Origin: Verrucomicrobiota bacterium
Lineage (GTDB): Bacteria; Verrucomicrobiota; Verrucomicrobiia; Verrucomicrobiales; Verrucomicrobiaceae
Length of the DNA stretch: 7,273 nt
Assembly (NCBI GenBank): GCA_009885275.1
Contig: VFKY01000261.1
Coordinates: 1 to 7,273, forward strand
Direction: 5' to 3'
In this document: one piece after another, positions 1 to 7,273 of the stretch
How positions within the stretch are numbered: position 1 is the first letter of the stretch
Layout: each line of letters starts with the position of its first letter
The notes under the pieces: generated by a model
The model's database searches: none
Told to the model about the DNA's origin: nothing
What the model saw: only the letters and a program-made list of their open reading frames with translations
Made by a program: the position numbers and the translations under genes

Positions 1-950
1 AGCATGGCATCATGCATACGCTGAGCGAGCGCCGCGCGGCTATTTGAGTCACCAGTGTTGTATTTACCAGCGGTGACATTGCCCGCACAGCCTGATGCAT
101 AGATATGGAAAACATCAGGCTGCTCCTTCTGCATTTGTTCGCGAGCGAGTCCCACGAAATCAATGGAGACCTCACCATTGCCGTAATAGCTCATCGGATG
201 CACGGCGTAGCTGTGGAGTGCGCACACTGTTTTTTCACCCTCAAAGAAACTAAGGGTCCGCAACGATGGATCAATAGTGCCGTCATCAGCGGCTTGCGCC
301 ACGGGATCTGTGCAACGACTCATGCGGTTGTAGGCGACGTTTCCATCAGGTTTCACATAACGACGGTTGGAAGCAACCTGCTTCACGAGGGCTTTGCCAA
401 AACCAAAGTGTGTGACCTTGCGAGGCTGCTTCATGGATTCGTGCACGGCTTCAAGAACGCGTTGAATACAGATGCGATTGAAGTCGGGCCAGCAAACGGA
501 AGCGAGTTGGATAGCTGCTTTCGGTTTCGGGGCAGGAAGATTCTTCCATGCTCCGCTTTCCTCTGCCTTGCGGAGGATGAACTCGGCTTCGGGATCCATC
601 ACAGGGGCATCGTGAACATGGGTACTGCTGATAAGTACACGTGCAGGATCGGTCTTCACTGCCTCCGCCAAATATTTTCTCCAGTCATCGTAGGCACTGC
701 CACGAATCTCGCACCAGTCGATAGATACAACGACAAATGGTTTATCCCCTCCCATGAGGACGAAACCGTTGGCCTTCAATGACTCGATCACCTTTCTCGC
801 CGGTGCAATGCCTCCGCCCATACAGGGATGCCCCATCGGAATGGTCACATCACAAGTGAACGTGGCAATCGAGAAGTCTGCTGATGCCTTACCTAACAGT
901 AACGATGCTGTAAAAAGGAAGCCAACTATCTTCAGCGAAACTCTCATCAT
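1..950 (-). CDS. Neutral/alkaline ceramidase-like secreted hydrolase (partial, C-terminus off the left edge)
   Basis: An open minus-strand frame starts at the ATG at 950-948 and runs without a stop to the window edge, giving 316 residues. A second ATG follows directly and could also serve. Residues 1-24 look like a Sec signal peptide: positive Arg3/Lys7, a hydrophobic core, and ASA before Asp25. The mature part resembles the N-terminal domain of the neutral/alkaline ceramidase family (Ceramidase_alk), as found in many planctomycete and verrucomicrobial proteins. It has an early glycine-rich segment (MGGG, 44-47), a beta-strand with Asp78-Trp79, a THVHDAP metal-site motif (His111, His113), an AVHPMSYYG segment (249-257) and SGCAGNVTAGKYN (286-298). 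In characterised ceramidases the HxH pair and a later His bind zinc, so His111, His113 and perhaps His251 are candidate ligands (inference). The gene lies 29 bp after the DUF1501 gene on the same strand and is probably its operon partner. The substrate is unknown: most bacterial relatives are untested, and ceramide cleavage should not be assumed. Confidence 0.82.
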   Translation of the reverse strand, partial: MMRVSLKIVGFLFTASLLLGKASADFSIATFTCDVTIPMGHPCMGGGIAPARKVIESLKANGFVLMGGDKPFVVVSIDWCEIRGSAYDDWRKYLAEAVKTDPARVLISSTHVHDAPVMDPEAEFILRKAEESGAWKNLPAPKPKAAIQLASVCWPDFNRICIQRVLEAVHESMKQPRKVTHFGFGKALVKQVASNRRYVKPDGNVAYNRMSRCTDPVAQAADDGTIDPSLRTLSFFEGEKTVCALHSYAVHPMSYYGNGEVSIDFVGLAREQMQKEQPDVFHIYASGCAGNVTAGKYNTGDSNSRAALAQRMHDAM

Positions 951-979
951 GAGTATACGCAAAAAAACACAAAAACCAA

Positions 980-2422
980 TCAAGCCAGTATCGCTTTCAC
1001 CACATTCCCTGCGACATCGGTCAGACGAAAATCACGGCCCTGGAAGCGATAGGATAATTTTTCGTGATCAATGCCCATCAGATGAAGAAGTGTGGCGTGA
1101 AAGTCATTCACCGTCACCGCGTCTTTCGCCACTTCATAGCCAAGATCATCCGTTTCACCATAAGAAATGCCGCCCTTAATGCCACCGCCGGCCATCCAGT
1201 ATGTGAAGCACTCACGATGATGGTCGCGCCCATAAGTCTTAGACTTCGAGCTGAAGCTTCCCTGAGAATAGTTGGTACGACCGAATTCACCGCCCCATAT
1301 CACGAGCGTGTCCTTGAGCATATCGCGTTGTTTGAGATCCTGAATCAGTGCCGCACAGGGCTGATCAATCTCTTTGGCGCAACCAGGATAGGAGGCGGGA
1401 AGAGCGCCGTGGTGATCCCAACCGGGATGATAGAGCTGGATAAATTTAACATCACGCTCCGCGAGTCGGCGAGCGAGGATACAGTTCGAGGCAAAGCTTC
1501 CCGGCGTTTTCGCATCAGGACCATACATGGAGAAAACAGAATCGGGTTCCTTGCTCAAATCCGTGGCATCTGGCACGGAGTTCTGCATGCGGAACGCCAT
1601 CTCATACTGCTCAATGCGAGATGTGATCTCGGCATCAGGCCGAGAGATAAACTGATGCTGATGCATCTCTTTGAGAGTGTCGAGCATCTGCCTAGTTGCG
1701 GCGCGAGAAATGCCTTCAGGCTCACTGAGATAAAGCACTGCGTCCTTGCCAGCACGAAACTGCACACCTTGATGTTGTGTAGGGAGAAAACCAGAATCCC
1801 ACAAGCGATAACTCAGTGGCTGATCCACTGGACGCTTGCTGATAAGAACGATGAAACTTGGCAAATCGCGATTGTCCGTGCCAAGCCCGTAATTGATCCA
1901 AGAACCAATGCTGGGGCGACCGGGCAAAGGAGCACCCGTCTGCATGAATGTGAGAGCAGGATCGTGATTCACCGCCTCGGAAGTCATGCTCTTAATAAAA
2001 CACAAATCATCAGCCACCTTCGCCGTCTCGGGGAAGACATCACTGATCCAAGCTCCACTTTGGCCGTATTGCTTGAACCCGAAGGTCGATGGGATCATCG
2101 GAAACGAGGACTGCGAACCCGCCATGCCAGCCGGGCGCTTGCCCTTAAGATAGGACTGCGGCAACTCTTCGCCTTGATGCTTCACTAACAAGGGCTTGTA
2201 ATCAAAACTCTCCAACTGCGAGGGACCGCCGCTCATGAACAAGAAAATCACACGCTTCGCCTTGGGTGCGAAATGAGGCATGCCCGGCAGACCACCTTCT
2301 GATGCCTGCGTGCTAGCATTCATCATGTCAGCCAAGGCCAGTCCCCCGAAGCCCATACCGGCCCGAGTCAACCATTCACGGCGCGAAATACTTGAGGATA
2401 AATGGGAATTTTGGCGAAGCAT
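980..2422 (-). CDS. DUF1501 family protein with Tat signal
   Basis: This 480-residue protein is full length for the DUF1501 family, which has an alkaline-phosphatase/sulfatase-like fold and is abundant in planctomycetes and verrucomicrobia. Its biochemical role is not firmly established. The N-terminus is a twin-arginine signal: SRREWL at 13-18, then a glycine- and alanine-rich stretch to about residue 40, so export in folded form is expected. Family motifs appear in order: FMSGGPSQLESFD (62-74), NHDPA (152-156), WDHHG (335-339), WGGEFGRT (376-383), GRDHH (398-402), AGGGIKGG (411-418) and NDFHATLLHLMG (439-450). The His/Asp-rich motifs are where metal ligands would be expected from the fold (inference). 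The ATG at 2422 is chosen because it places the Tat motif near the N-terminus. It is 12 bp after the stop of the PSCyt/PSD1 gene, and this is the usual partner arrangement. The region just upstream reads as pyrimidine-rich, with no Shine-Dalgarno site. The stop is TGA. Confidence 0.95.
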   Translation of the reverse strand: MLRQNSHLSSSISRREWLTRAGMGFGGLALADMMNASTQASEGGLPGMPHFAPKAKRVIFLFMSGGPSQLESFDYKPLLVKHQGEELPQSYLKGKRPAGMAGSQSSFPMIPSTFGFKQYGQSGAWISDVFPETAKVADDLCFIKSMTSEAVNHDPALTFMQTGAPLPGRPSIGSWINYGLGTDNRDLPSFIVLISKRPVDQPLSYRLWDSGFLPTQHQGVQFRAGKDAVLYLSEPEGISRAATRQMLDTLKEMHQHQFISRPDAEITSRIEQYEMAFRMQNSVPDATDLSKEPDSVFSMYGPDAKTPGSFASNCILARRLAERDVKFIQLYHPGWDHHGALPASYPGCAKEIDQPCAALIQDLKQRDMLKDTLVIWGGEFGRTNYSQGSFSSKSKTYGRDHHRECFTYWMAGGGIKGGISYGETDDLGYEVAKDAVTVNDFHATLLHLMGIDHEKLSYRFQGRDFRLTDVAGNVVKAILA

Positions 2423-2434
2423 GAGGAAGGATAA

Positions 2435-5400
2435 TCAGGGTTTCATCACACATTCATCACAGGCCAGCAAGGCCCGAACCAACAGAGTGGTGGCGGCGAC
2501 TTCTACCGCAGAAAGTTTTTCATCGACAGGTGATTCTCCGTTTTTACGCCGCAGATTTTCTGCATCCTTCGGTACCGATTGAAAATGAATGCGCTGATCT
2601 TGAAGGAGCTTGGTAAGCATTTGTGATTGTCGCTCGTCAGCATCAAGGCTGGTGAACAGTCGATAAGCTTTTTTCACTCGAGCCACATCATCTTGAGGAG
2701 ATTCCCGAACAAGATTTTCTGATAGCACGCGGGCAGCTTCCAGAAATTGAGGATCATTGAAAAGCACCAGCGCCTGCATGGGCGAGGAACTACTGTCACG
2801 GCGTGCTTTGCAAAATTCGCGGGTAGGCGCATCGAACACACTCATGGAGGGTGGCGGCAGGGTGCGACGCCAGAAAGTGTAAAGACTTCGACGATAAAGA
2901 TCGGCTCCTTTGCTTTGAGTATAGGAATGCTGTGTACCAGAATCCTCCCACAAGCCCGCGGGTTGATACGGCATGACAGGCACACCATAAAGTCGACGAT
3001 CCAGAAGGCCACTGACGGCCAAAACATTGTCACGCAATTGCTCCGCAGTCAGCCTTGTGCGTGGGCCACGGGCCAGAAGTTTATTATCAGGATCCTCTTT
3101 GAGCATGTCGAGCTTTGCAGGAATGGACGACTGGCGATAGGTGTTACTCAAGGCGATGTTTTTACACATGGCTTTGATGTCCCAGCCACTATCCATAAAC
3201 GATAACGCAAGCCAGTCGAGCAACTCAGGATGCGAAGGTAGCTGCCCCTGCACCCCAAAATCTTCACTGGTGCCAACAATGCCGCGACCAAAGAACATTT
3301 GCCAAACCCGATTCACGTAAACTCGGGAAGTCAGAGGGTTTTTCCGGTCTGTCATCCATTGAGCAAGGCCAAGACGATTGCGCGGCAATTCAGCAGCGAA
3401 AGCAAACACCTTGGATGGTGTATCAGGCTGCACCGTTTCCGCTTTCGCAAGAAAATTGCCACGGGTGAGAATATGAGTGGGTCGGCGCTCACCGGGCATT
3501 TCCCGCATAACCATGACCTCCTTCATTTTCTCGGCAAAGTGCCCCTCTTCACTGCGGAGCGCTTGCAATTCCGCAGATGATTTTATCCAAGCTTCATCAA
3601 TTTCGCGCAACCACCACTGAAACCACTCCCCAGACATCGTCTTTCCATTGATCCCAGCATCAAGCCGGACTTCCGCCGCCGTAAGATCACACTCAAAAAA
3701 CTTAAACTCATCGACCAAAGCATTTGTCAGGGTGGTATCATTGTGGCGTCCTGCCAGAGCCAGCGAAGCAGTTTCCACGCTGTCCTTGCCTGTGTACGCT
3801 TCATTGTAGGTGATGTCCTTGTAGAGATTATCACGAATCACCTCCTGCTCGGCGAGCGAGCCATTAATATAGATCTTCATGCCCGCAGCATGACTCGAAC
3901 CATCATAGGTTACGGCAATATGATTCCACTGATGCACAGGTAAGGGTTTGGTGACCCGCACGCGCATCGCGTTACCCGGCCAGAAGTGACAGAGGGCAAA
4001 CGAGGGTTTGTTGTCTTCAAGAAGTAACTCATAGCCCATCGATCCCGCGTCCATACCGGCACGACTGTTATGCGCCAGGACAGCCCGCTCGGTGGGTTTT
4101 TCCAAGTTAAGCCAGAGCGACATGGAGAAAGGTTGGGTGCGTGAACGTTTTCCTGCTCCTGCTACGGTCAGGGTATTATCCCCCATAAAATGCACCGCCC
4201 TACCAACGGCCCCCTCGCCAAGTGTTGCCTTGAGTCGCACCTTTCCGGGCTTGCCTGGATCAGACTTGTTCTGAGTCATCTTTTCTTCAATTTGTTCGAA
4301 TGGCAAATGCACCATTGGTTTGGCAGGTTGCACCGGTCCATGCTGCGTTTGAAGCCAGGACTCAAAACGTTTTCTGGCCTCTACTGTCATGGCAGCGCGT
4401 TGCTGCTCTTTGAGGGCGATCTTCAACTTCACCTCGGCATGGAGTCGCTCATCATCTCCCTCATATACGAACATAGACGGTGCAGGAATATTGTCGGTGT
4501 AAACTGTGTACAGACCACACTCATCGATGTTGTTCAGAAAGGCCGAGAAACTGTAATAATCCTTCGTGCTGATGGGGTCATACTTGTGATCGTGACAGCG
4601 AGCGCATTCCATGGAGAGGCCGAGAAATGCGATCCCGTTCGTACGCACCCGGTCGGCGATGATGTCTTGACGAAACTCCTCTTCATTACTGCCAGCCTCA
4701 TTGGATTGCTGAGGCAGTCGGTTGAAAGCGGTCGCGAGATACATGTCCTGACTGGCGGCAGGCATCATATCCCCCGCGGTCTGCCACTGGACAAATTTGT
4801 CGTATGGAAGATTCTCGTTGAAAGCACGAATGACCCAGTCGCGATACGGCCAAGTCAGGGAATCATGATCTTCATGACGCCCATACGTGTCAGCAAAACG
4901 AGCGATATCCAGCCATTCCACCGCCATACGTTCGCCATAAGCGCTGGAAGCAATCAAGCGATCCACTACTTTTTCGTGAGCACCTGAACTAGTGTCTGAC
5001 TTAAAGGCATCCAACTCCTCGAGCGTTGGAGGCAATCCGGTGAGGTCAAAAGTGACGCGACGCAGCCACTCCTCATTTTCTGCGACCTTGGCAGGCATGA
5101 GTTGCTCTTTTTCCAGTCGCGCCAACACGAAGGCATCAATGGGACTCTTGATCCATGTCGCATTTTTATCAGAGGCAGGCACGGTCACCTTCTCCAGCGG
5201 CGTGAAGGACCAATGCTTATCGTAATCGGCTCCTTGCTCGATCCATTTCTTTAAAAGAGCGATCTGAATCTCGCTCAGCGGCCGATTCTCCTTGGGCGGC
5301 GGCATGATCTCCTCAGGATCATGTGTCAGCAGCCGTTTAATGAGTTCGCTCTCCTCCGGTTTGCCGGGGATGATGGATTTGCTGGTCAGAGCGCTCTCCC

Positions 5401-5584
5401 GATCATCGAGACGAAGCTTGGCTTTGCGTTGTTTTTCATCCTGGCCGTGACACTTCAGACAGTGCTCAGCAAGGATGGGTTTGATCTCAAAATTGTAGTC
5501 AGGTTTCTCACCGGCGTCAGCTTGGCCAGCCATGCTGATAAGCACCGCGGCAGTTAGCAAACCTGCATTCAAAGAATAACCCAT
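2435..5584 (-). CDS. PSCyt1-PSCyt2(DUF1549)-LamG-PSD1(DUF1553) exported cytochrome-like protein
   Basis: This is a 1049-residue multidomain protein. Residues 1-24 form a Sec signal peptide ending ADA before Gly25. Residues about 30-120 are a planctomycete cytochrome C domain (PSCyt1) with CLKCH (42-46) and a later MPPP (94-97), whose Met94 could be the distal haem ligand. Residues about 145-350 match PSCyt2/DUF1549: [12 protein letters not shown] (147-158), LTGLPPT (181-187), and a second haem-type motif CARCH (327-331) followed by DHKYDP. Residues about 425-640 look like a LamG/concanavalin-like jelly roll ([36 protein letters not shown]). Residues about 730-1045 are PSD1/DUF1553: [13 protein letters not shown] (749-761), FGRGIV (765-770), EDFGVQG (774-780), [10 protein letters not shown] (784-793). 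Haem attachment is inferred from motifs alone. The ATG at 5584 is the only ATG start before an in-frame stop at 5632-5630. It is the first gene of the likely operon, with DUF1501 12 bp downstream. Proposed roles in polysaccharide breakdown remain unproven. Confidence 0.95.
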   Translation of the reverse strand: MGYSLNAGLLTAAVLISMAGQADAGEKPDYNFEIKPILAEHCLKCHGQDEKQRKAKLRLDDRESALTSKSIIPGKPEESELIKRLLTHDPEEIMPPPKENRPLSEIQIALLKKWIEQGADYDKHWSFTPLEKVTVPASDKNATWIKSPIDAFVLARLEKEQLMPAKVAENEEWLRRVTFDLTGLPPTLEELDAFKSDTSSGAHEKVVDRLIASSAYGERMAVEWLDIARFADTYGRHEDHDSLTWPYRDWVIRAFNENLPYDKFVQWQTAGDMMPAASQDMYLATAFNRLPQQSNEAGSNEEEFRQDIIADRVRTNGIAFLGLSMECARCHDHKYDPISTKDYYSFSAFLNNIDECGLYTVYTDNIPAPSMFVYEGDDERLHAEVKLKIALKEQQRAAMTVEARKRFESWLQTQHGPVQPAKPMVHLPFEQIEEKMTQNKSDPGKPGKVRLKATLGEGAVGRAVHFMGDNTLTVAGAGKRSRTQPFSMSLWLNLEKPTERAVLAHNSRAGMDAGSMGYELLLEDNKPSFALCHFWPGNAMRVRVTKPLPVHQWNHIAVTYDGSSHAAGMKIYINGSLAEQEVIRDNLYKDITYNEAYTGKDSVETASLALAGRHNDTTLTNALVDEFKFFECDLTAAEVRLDAGINGKTMSGEWFQWWLREIDEAWIKSSAELQALRSEEGHFAEKMKEVMVMREMPGERRPTHILTRGNFLAKAETVQPDTPSKVFAFAAELPRNRLGLAQWMTDRKNPLTSRVYVNRVWQMFFGRGIVGTSEDFGVQGQLPSHPELLDWLALSFMDSGWDIKAMCKNIALSNTYRQSSIPAKLDMLKEDPDNKLLARGPRTRLTAEQLRDNVLAVSGLLDRRLYGVPVMPYQPAGLWEDSGTQHSYTQSKGADLYRRSLYTFWRRTLPPPSMSVFDAPTREFCKARRDSSSSPMQALVLFNDPQFLEAARVLSENLVRESPQDDVARVKKAYRLFTSLDADERQSQMLTKLLQDQRIHFQSVPKDAENLRRKNGESPVDEKLSAVEVAATTLLVRALLACDECVMKP

Positions 5585-5650
5585 GGAGATAATAGAAAAA
5601 ACGACTGGACGATACCCAGCTACAGAGAACTATCAAGCAGCTTCAGCTCT
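5585..5650. promoter_or_regulatory. Divergent intergenic region, possible bidirectional promoter
   Basis: These 66 bp separate two divergent starts and are the only non-coding space between the operon and the glycosyltransferase gene, so at least one promoter should lie in or near them. For the minus-strand operon, a TTGATA box (5636-5631) is followed after 16 bp by TATCGT (5614-5609), a fair -35 and a poor -10 by the E. coli housekeeping consensus. For the plus-strand gene, GATAAT (5588-5593) resembles a -10, but no good -35 lies at the right distance. AGCT occurs three times (5618, 5639, 5645), which may be chance. Sigma-factor consensus in this phylum may differ, so the boxes are weak guesses; only the divergent layout is solid. 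Confidence 0.3.
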
Positions 5651-7273
5651 ATGGTTCACCTCACAAGATACCTTACGCTCATCAATTTTAGTCGGCTGCT
5701 TTTGCTTCTGCTGTGCCTCTACAGCTTCGAACAGCTTACCAAGCGAAAAAGTCCGACTCAGATTGCGGCGGAAATCCAAAAAACAACGACGCAAAAACCC
5801 CGTTTCAAAGATCATCTCAATACCGGGATGTGGTATGGCGCAGTCGCCCGAGCAGGCATTTCAGGACTGTTGCTGATCACCTCCCTCGGATGGACCAGAA
5901 GGAAGACCTCGGAGTCTCATCCAGTGCTCAGTCTGAAATCCACTCAGAAATCACCCCTGTCGACACGATCCTTCTTTGTCCTGCTAGCGTTGCTCCTGCT
6001 GAGTTCTCTAGCCATGCGTCTGCCACGCATGAGCCACTCCTTCTGGGGCGACGAAGCGGCGGCCATCGTCACCTATGTTCATGGGTACTTCAAACCCATT
6101 GATAAGACCGACCTTCAGGGGAAACTGATGTTCGACCAGCCTACCTGGGAGGAAACATTTTACGGAGCCTCCCAAGGACCGAACAACCACGTTCTTTTCA
6201 GTATCACCTCACGTCTATGCTTGAAGGTATGGCGGGATATCAACAATCTTCCCCATACCGCCTTCACCGAATGGGTCGTTCGCGTCCCACCCCTGATCGC
6301 TGGGCTGGCCTCAATCGCGGGCATCGCTTTGCTGCTGCGACGCTGGGGTGCACCGTCACTCGGCTTGCTGAGCGCCACCGTCATGGCGCTTCATCCCTGG
6401 CACATTAAATACAGCGCCGAAGCCCGAGGTTACATGCTGGCACTGGCGATTCTTCCCGTCCTCCTCCTCACGCTAACCTACGCTCTCGAAAACAATCGCT
6501 GGCGGCACTGGCTCGCCTTCGCCGTGTGCGAGTTTCTCATCCTCTACAGTTGGGCGGGGATCTCCTATGCTGTCGCTGGGATCAATGTTGCGGCCGCCGT
6601 TTTGTTGCTCCTTCAGCCCGATCGTGCCGCGACTCTCTCCCGTTGGGTCACGGCCAATCTACTTGCTGCGATGATCTTCATCTCGCTCTATGCCCCGCAT
6701 CTCCCCCAGATCCTCTGGGCCAATGAGCACTACCTTTGGATGAAAGGACTGCCGATGGATGCCCAATGGTTTCACAATGTCCTCGTGGCTCCCGTTGCCG
6801 GCATTCCCTACCATGAAGTCATCACCAGTAATCCTTCCGAACTCAGTTGGCAACGCTTCCTACGAAACACTCCGCTGCTCACCGGTGTGGGATTCAGTCT
6901 CATCCTTCTGAGCGCCATAATGGGTATCATTGCCTTGTGGCGGAAGAACCGTTCCGTTGCCGCCCTCATCACGAGCGTGTTTCCCGCAGTCATCCTTTGT
7001 GTTCTCCATTTCAAATTCGTGATCAAAGATGAACTGCGCATCTGGTATCTCATCTATCTGGTGCCCGGCCTCAGCATCGTCATCGCCGTCGGCCTGCAAA
7101 CTTTGGCGGAAAATCTCACCTCCCGATTCAAACGAAACTGGTCCCTCCCCTGCCTCTTGATCATGCTGAGCCTAATGGTCGTGGCATGGTATCCCATCAA
7201 CAAAAGTCTCGTCCTCGAGCCAGAGGAAGATTTCCGCGGTGCCGCAAACCTTGTCCGCGACTCCCTAGAGAGA
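5651..7273 (+). CDS. GT-C / glycosyltransferase family 39-like polytopic membrane protein (partial, C-terminus off the right edge)
   Basis: An open frame from the ATG at 5651 to the window end gives 541 residues; the preceding in-frame stop is at 5555-5557. The protein is strongly hydrophobic with many likely membrane segments, including about 11-26, 62-80, 107-122, 212-229, 263-279, 287-303, 305-321, 334-348, 410-429, 436-452, 464-482 and 499-513. Features of the PMT/ArnT-like GT-C family are visible: WGDEAA (132-137), whose Asp134-Glu135 sit in the first catalytic extracytoplasmic loop of the family; GPNNHVLFS (176-184); RVPPLIAGLAS (211-221); YSAEARGYM (254-262); RIWYLIYLVPG (463-473); and DFRGAA (527-532) leading into the C-terminal part. 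Such enzymes transfer sugars from polyprenyl-phosphate donors to lipid, glycan or protein on the outer face of the inner membrane; donor and acceptor here are unknown. Two membrane segments precede the usual first one, and a shorter form from Met60 (5828) is possible. No Shine-Dalgarno site precedes either start clearly. Confidence 0.88.
   Translation, partial: MVHLTRYLTLINFSRLLLLLLCLYSFEQLTKRKSPTQIAAEIQKTTTQKPRFKDHLNTGMWYGAVARAGISGLLLITSLGWTRRKTSESHPVLSLKSTQKSPLSTRSFFVLLALLLLSSLAMRLPRMSHSFWGDEAAAIVTYVHGYFKPIDKTDLQGKLMFDQPTWEETFYGASQGPNNHVLFSITSRLCLKVWRDINNLPHTAFTEWVVRVPPLIAGLASIAGIALLLRRWGAPSLGLLSATVMALHPWHIKYSAEARGYMLALAILPVLLLTLTYALENNRWRHWLAFAVCEFLILYSWAGISYAVAGINVAAAVLLLLQPDRAATLSRWVTANLLAAMIFISLYAPHLPQILWANEHYLWMKGLPMDAQWFHNVLVAPVAGIPYHEVITSNPSELSWQRFLRNTPLLTGVGFSLILLSAIMGIIALWRKNRSVAALITSVFPAVILCVLHFKFVIKDELRIWYLIYLVPGLSIVIAVGLQTLAENLTSRFKRNWSLPCLLIMLSLMVVAWYPINKSLVLEPEEDFRGAANLVRDSLER

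Noticed and set aside
105..782. A 225-codon open plus-strand frame at the left end
   Set aside because: It is antisense to the ceramidase-like gene, whose signal peptide and motifs are recognisable; the plus-strand product shows no signal or motif.
951..1000. Rho-independent terminator after DUF1501
   Set aside because: T-runs are present, but only a 4-bp stem (AAGC/GCTT) precedes them and the T-run does not follow the stem directly.
1064..2188. A 374-codon open plus-strand frame lying inside the DUF1501 gene
   Set aside because: It is wholly antisense to a gene with clear family motifs, its product is rich in Arg/His/Ile without domain-like patterns, and such long antisense frames arise from codon bias.
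4190..4987. A 265-codon open plus-strand frame inside the large PSCyt/PSD1 gene
   Set aside because: It is antisense to the DUF1549-LamG coding region, which is continuous and has conserved motifs.
5583..6102. Two plus-strand frames (5583-5876 and 5713-6102) near the start of the glycosyltransferase
   Set aside because: Both overlap the 5651 gene in other frames; their products look compositionally random, while the 5651 frame is hydrophobic with GT39 motifs and stays open to the window end.
6160..7099. Several minus-strand frames of 60-80 codons opposite the glycosyltransferase
   Set aside because: They are short, mutually overlapping, without motifs, and explained as shadows of the membrane protein gene.
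1..7273. Mobile element, CRISPR array, toxin-antitoxin pair, tRNA or defence system
   Set aside because: I saw no direct or terminal inverted repeats, no regularly spaced repeats, no transposase-like or nuclease-like product and no tRNA-like fold; the four large genes account for almost all of the sequence.

Overview
The window looks like chromosomal DNA from a member of the Planctomycetota-Verrucomicrobiota group, more likely a verrucomicrobium. The main reason is the side-by-side pair of a very large PSCyt1/PSCyt2(DUF1549)/PSD1(DUF1553) protein and a Tat-exported DUF1501 protein, a combination typical of these phyla and multiplied in their genomes. None of the four starts has a recognisable Shine-Dalgarno sequence, which is also common in this group. 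I cannot name the genus.

Layout: positions 1-5584 hold three minus-strand genes, transcribed from right to left with very short gaps. They are the 1049-residue PSCyt1-PSCyt2-LamG-PSD1 protein (5584-2435), then after 12 bp the 480-residue DUF1501 protein (2422-980), then after 29 bp a neutral/alkaline ceramidase-like secreted protein (950 to beyond the left edge, 316 residues visible). A 66-bp intergenic region (5585-5650) separates this likely operon from a divergent plus-strand gene (5651 to beyond the right edge, 541 residues visible). That gene encodes a polytopic membrane protein of the GT-C / glycosyltransferase family 39 type.

How the genes may work together: all three operon products carry an export signal (Sec-type on the first and third, Tat-type on the second), so they should act outside the cytoplasm. 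The first protein has two CxxCH haem-type motifs and a jelly-roll carbohydrate-binding-like insert. The second has the alkaline-phosphatase/sulfatase-like DUF1501 fold. The third has a metal-amidase-like N-terminal domain. An envelope or periplasmic polymer-processing role is a reasonable inference, but no substrate can be read from the sequence. The divergent glycosyltransferase probably moves sugars from polyprenyl-phosphate carriers to an acceptor and may be functionally unrelated.

There is no RNA gene, CRISPR array, insertion sequence or convincing terminator, and no gene-free stretch over 300 bases. I see a fairly ordinary verrucomicrobial/planctomycete locus rather than a new defence or mobile system. 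The points worth a second look are the ceramidase-like gene coupled to the cytochrome/DUF1501 pair, the LamG insert, the unusual N-terminus of the glycosyltransferase, and the uniform lack of Shine-Dalgarno sites.
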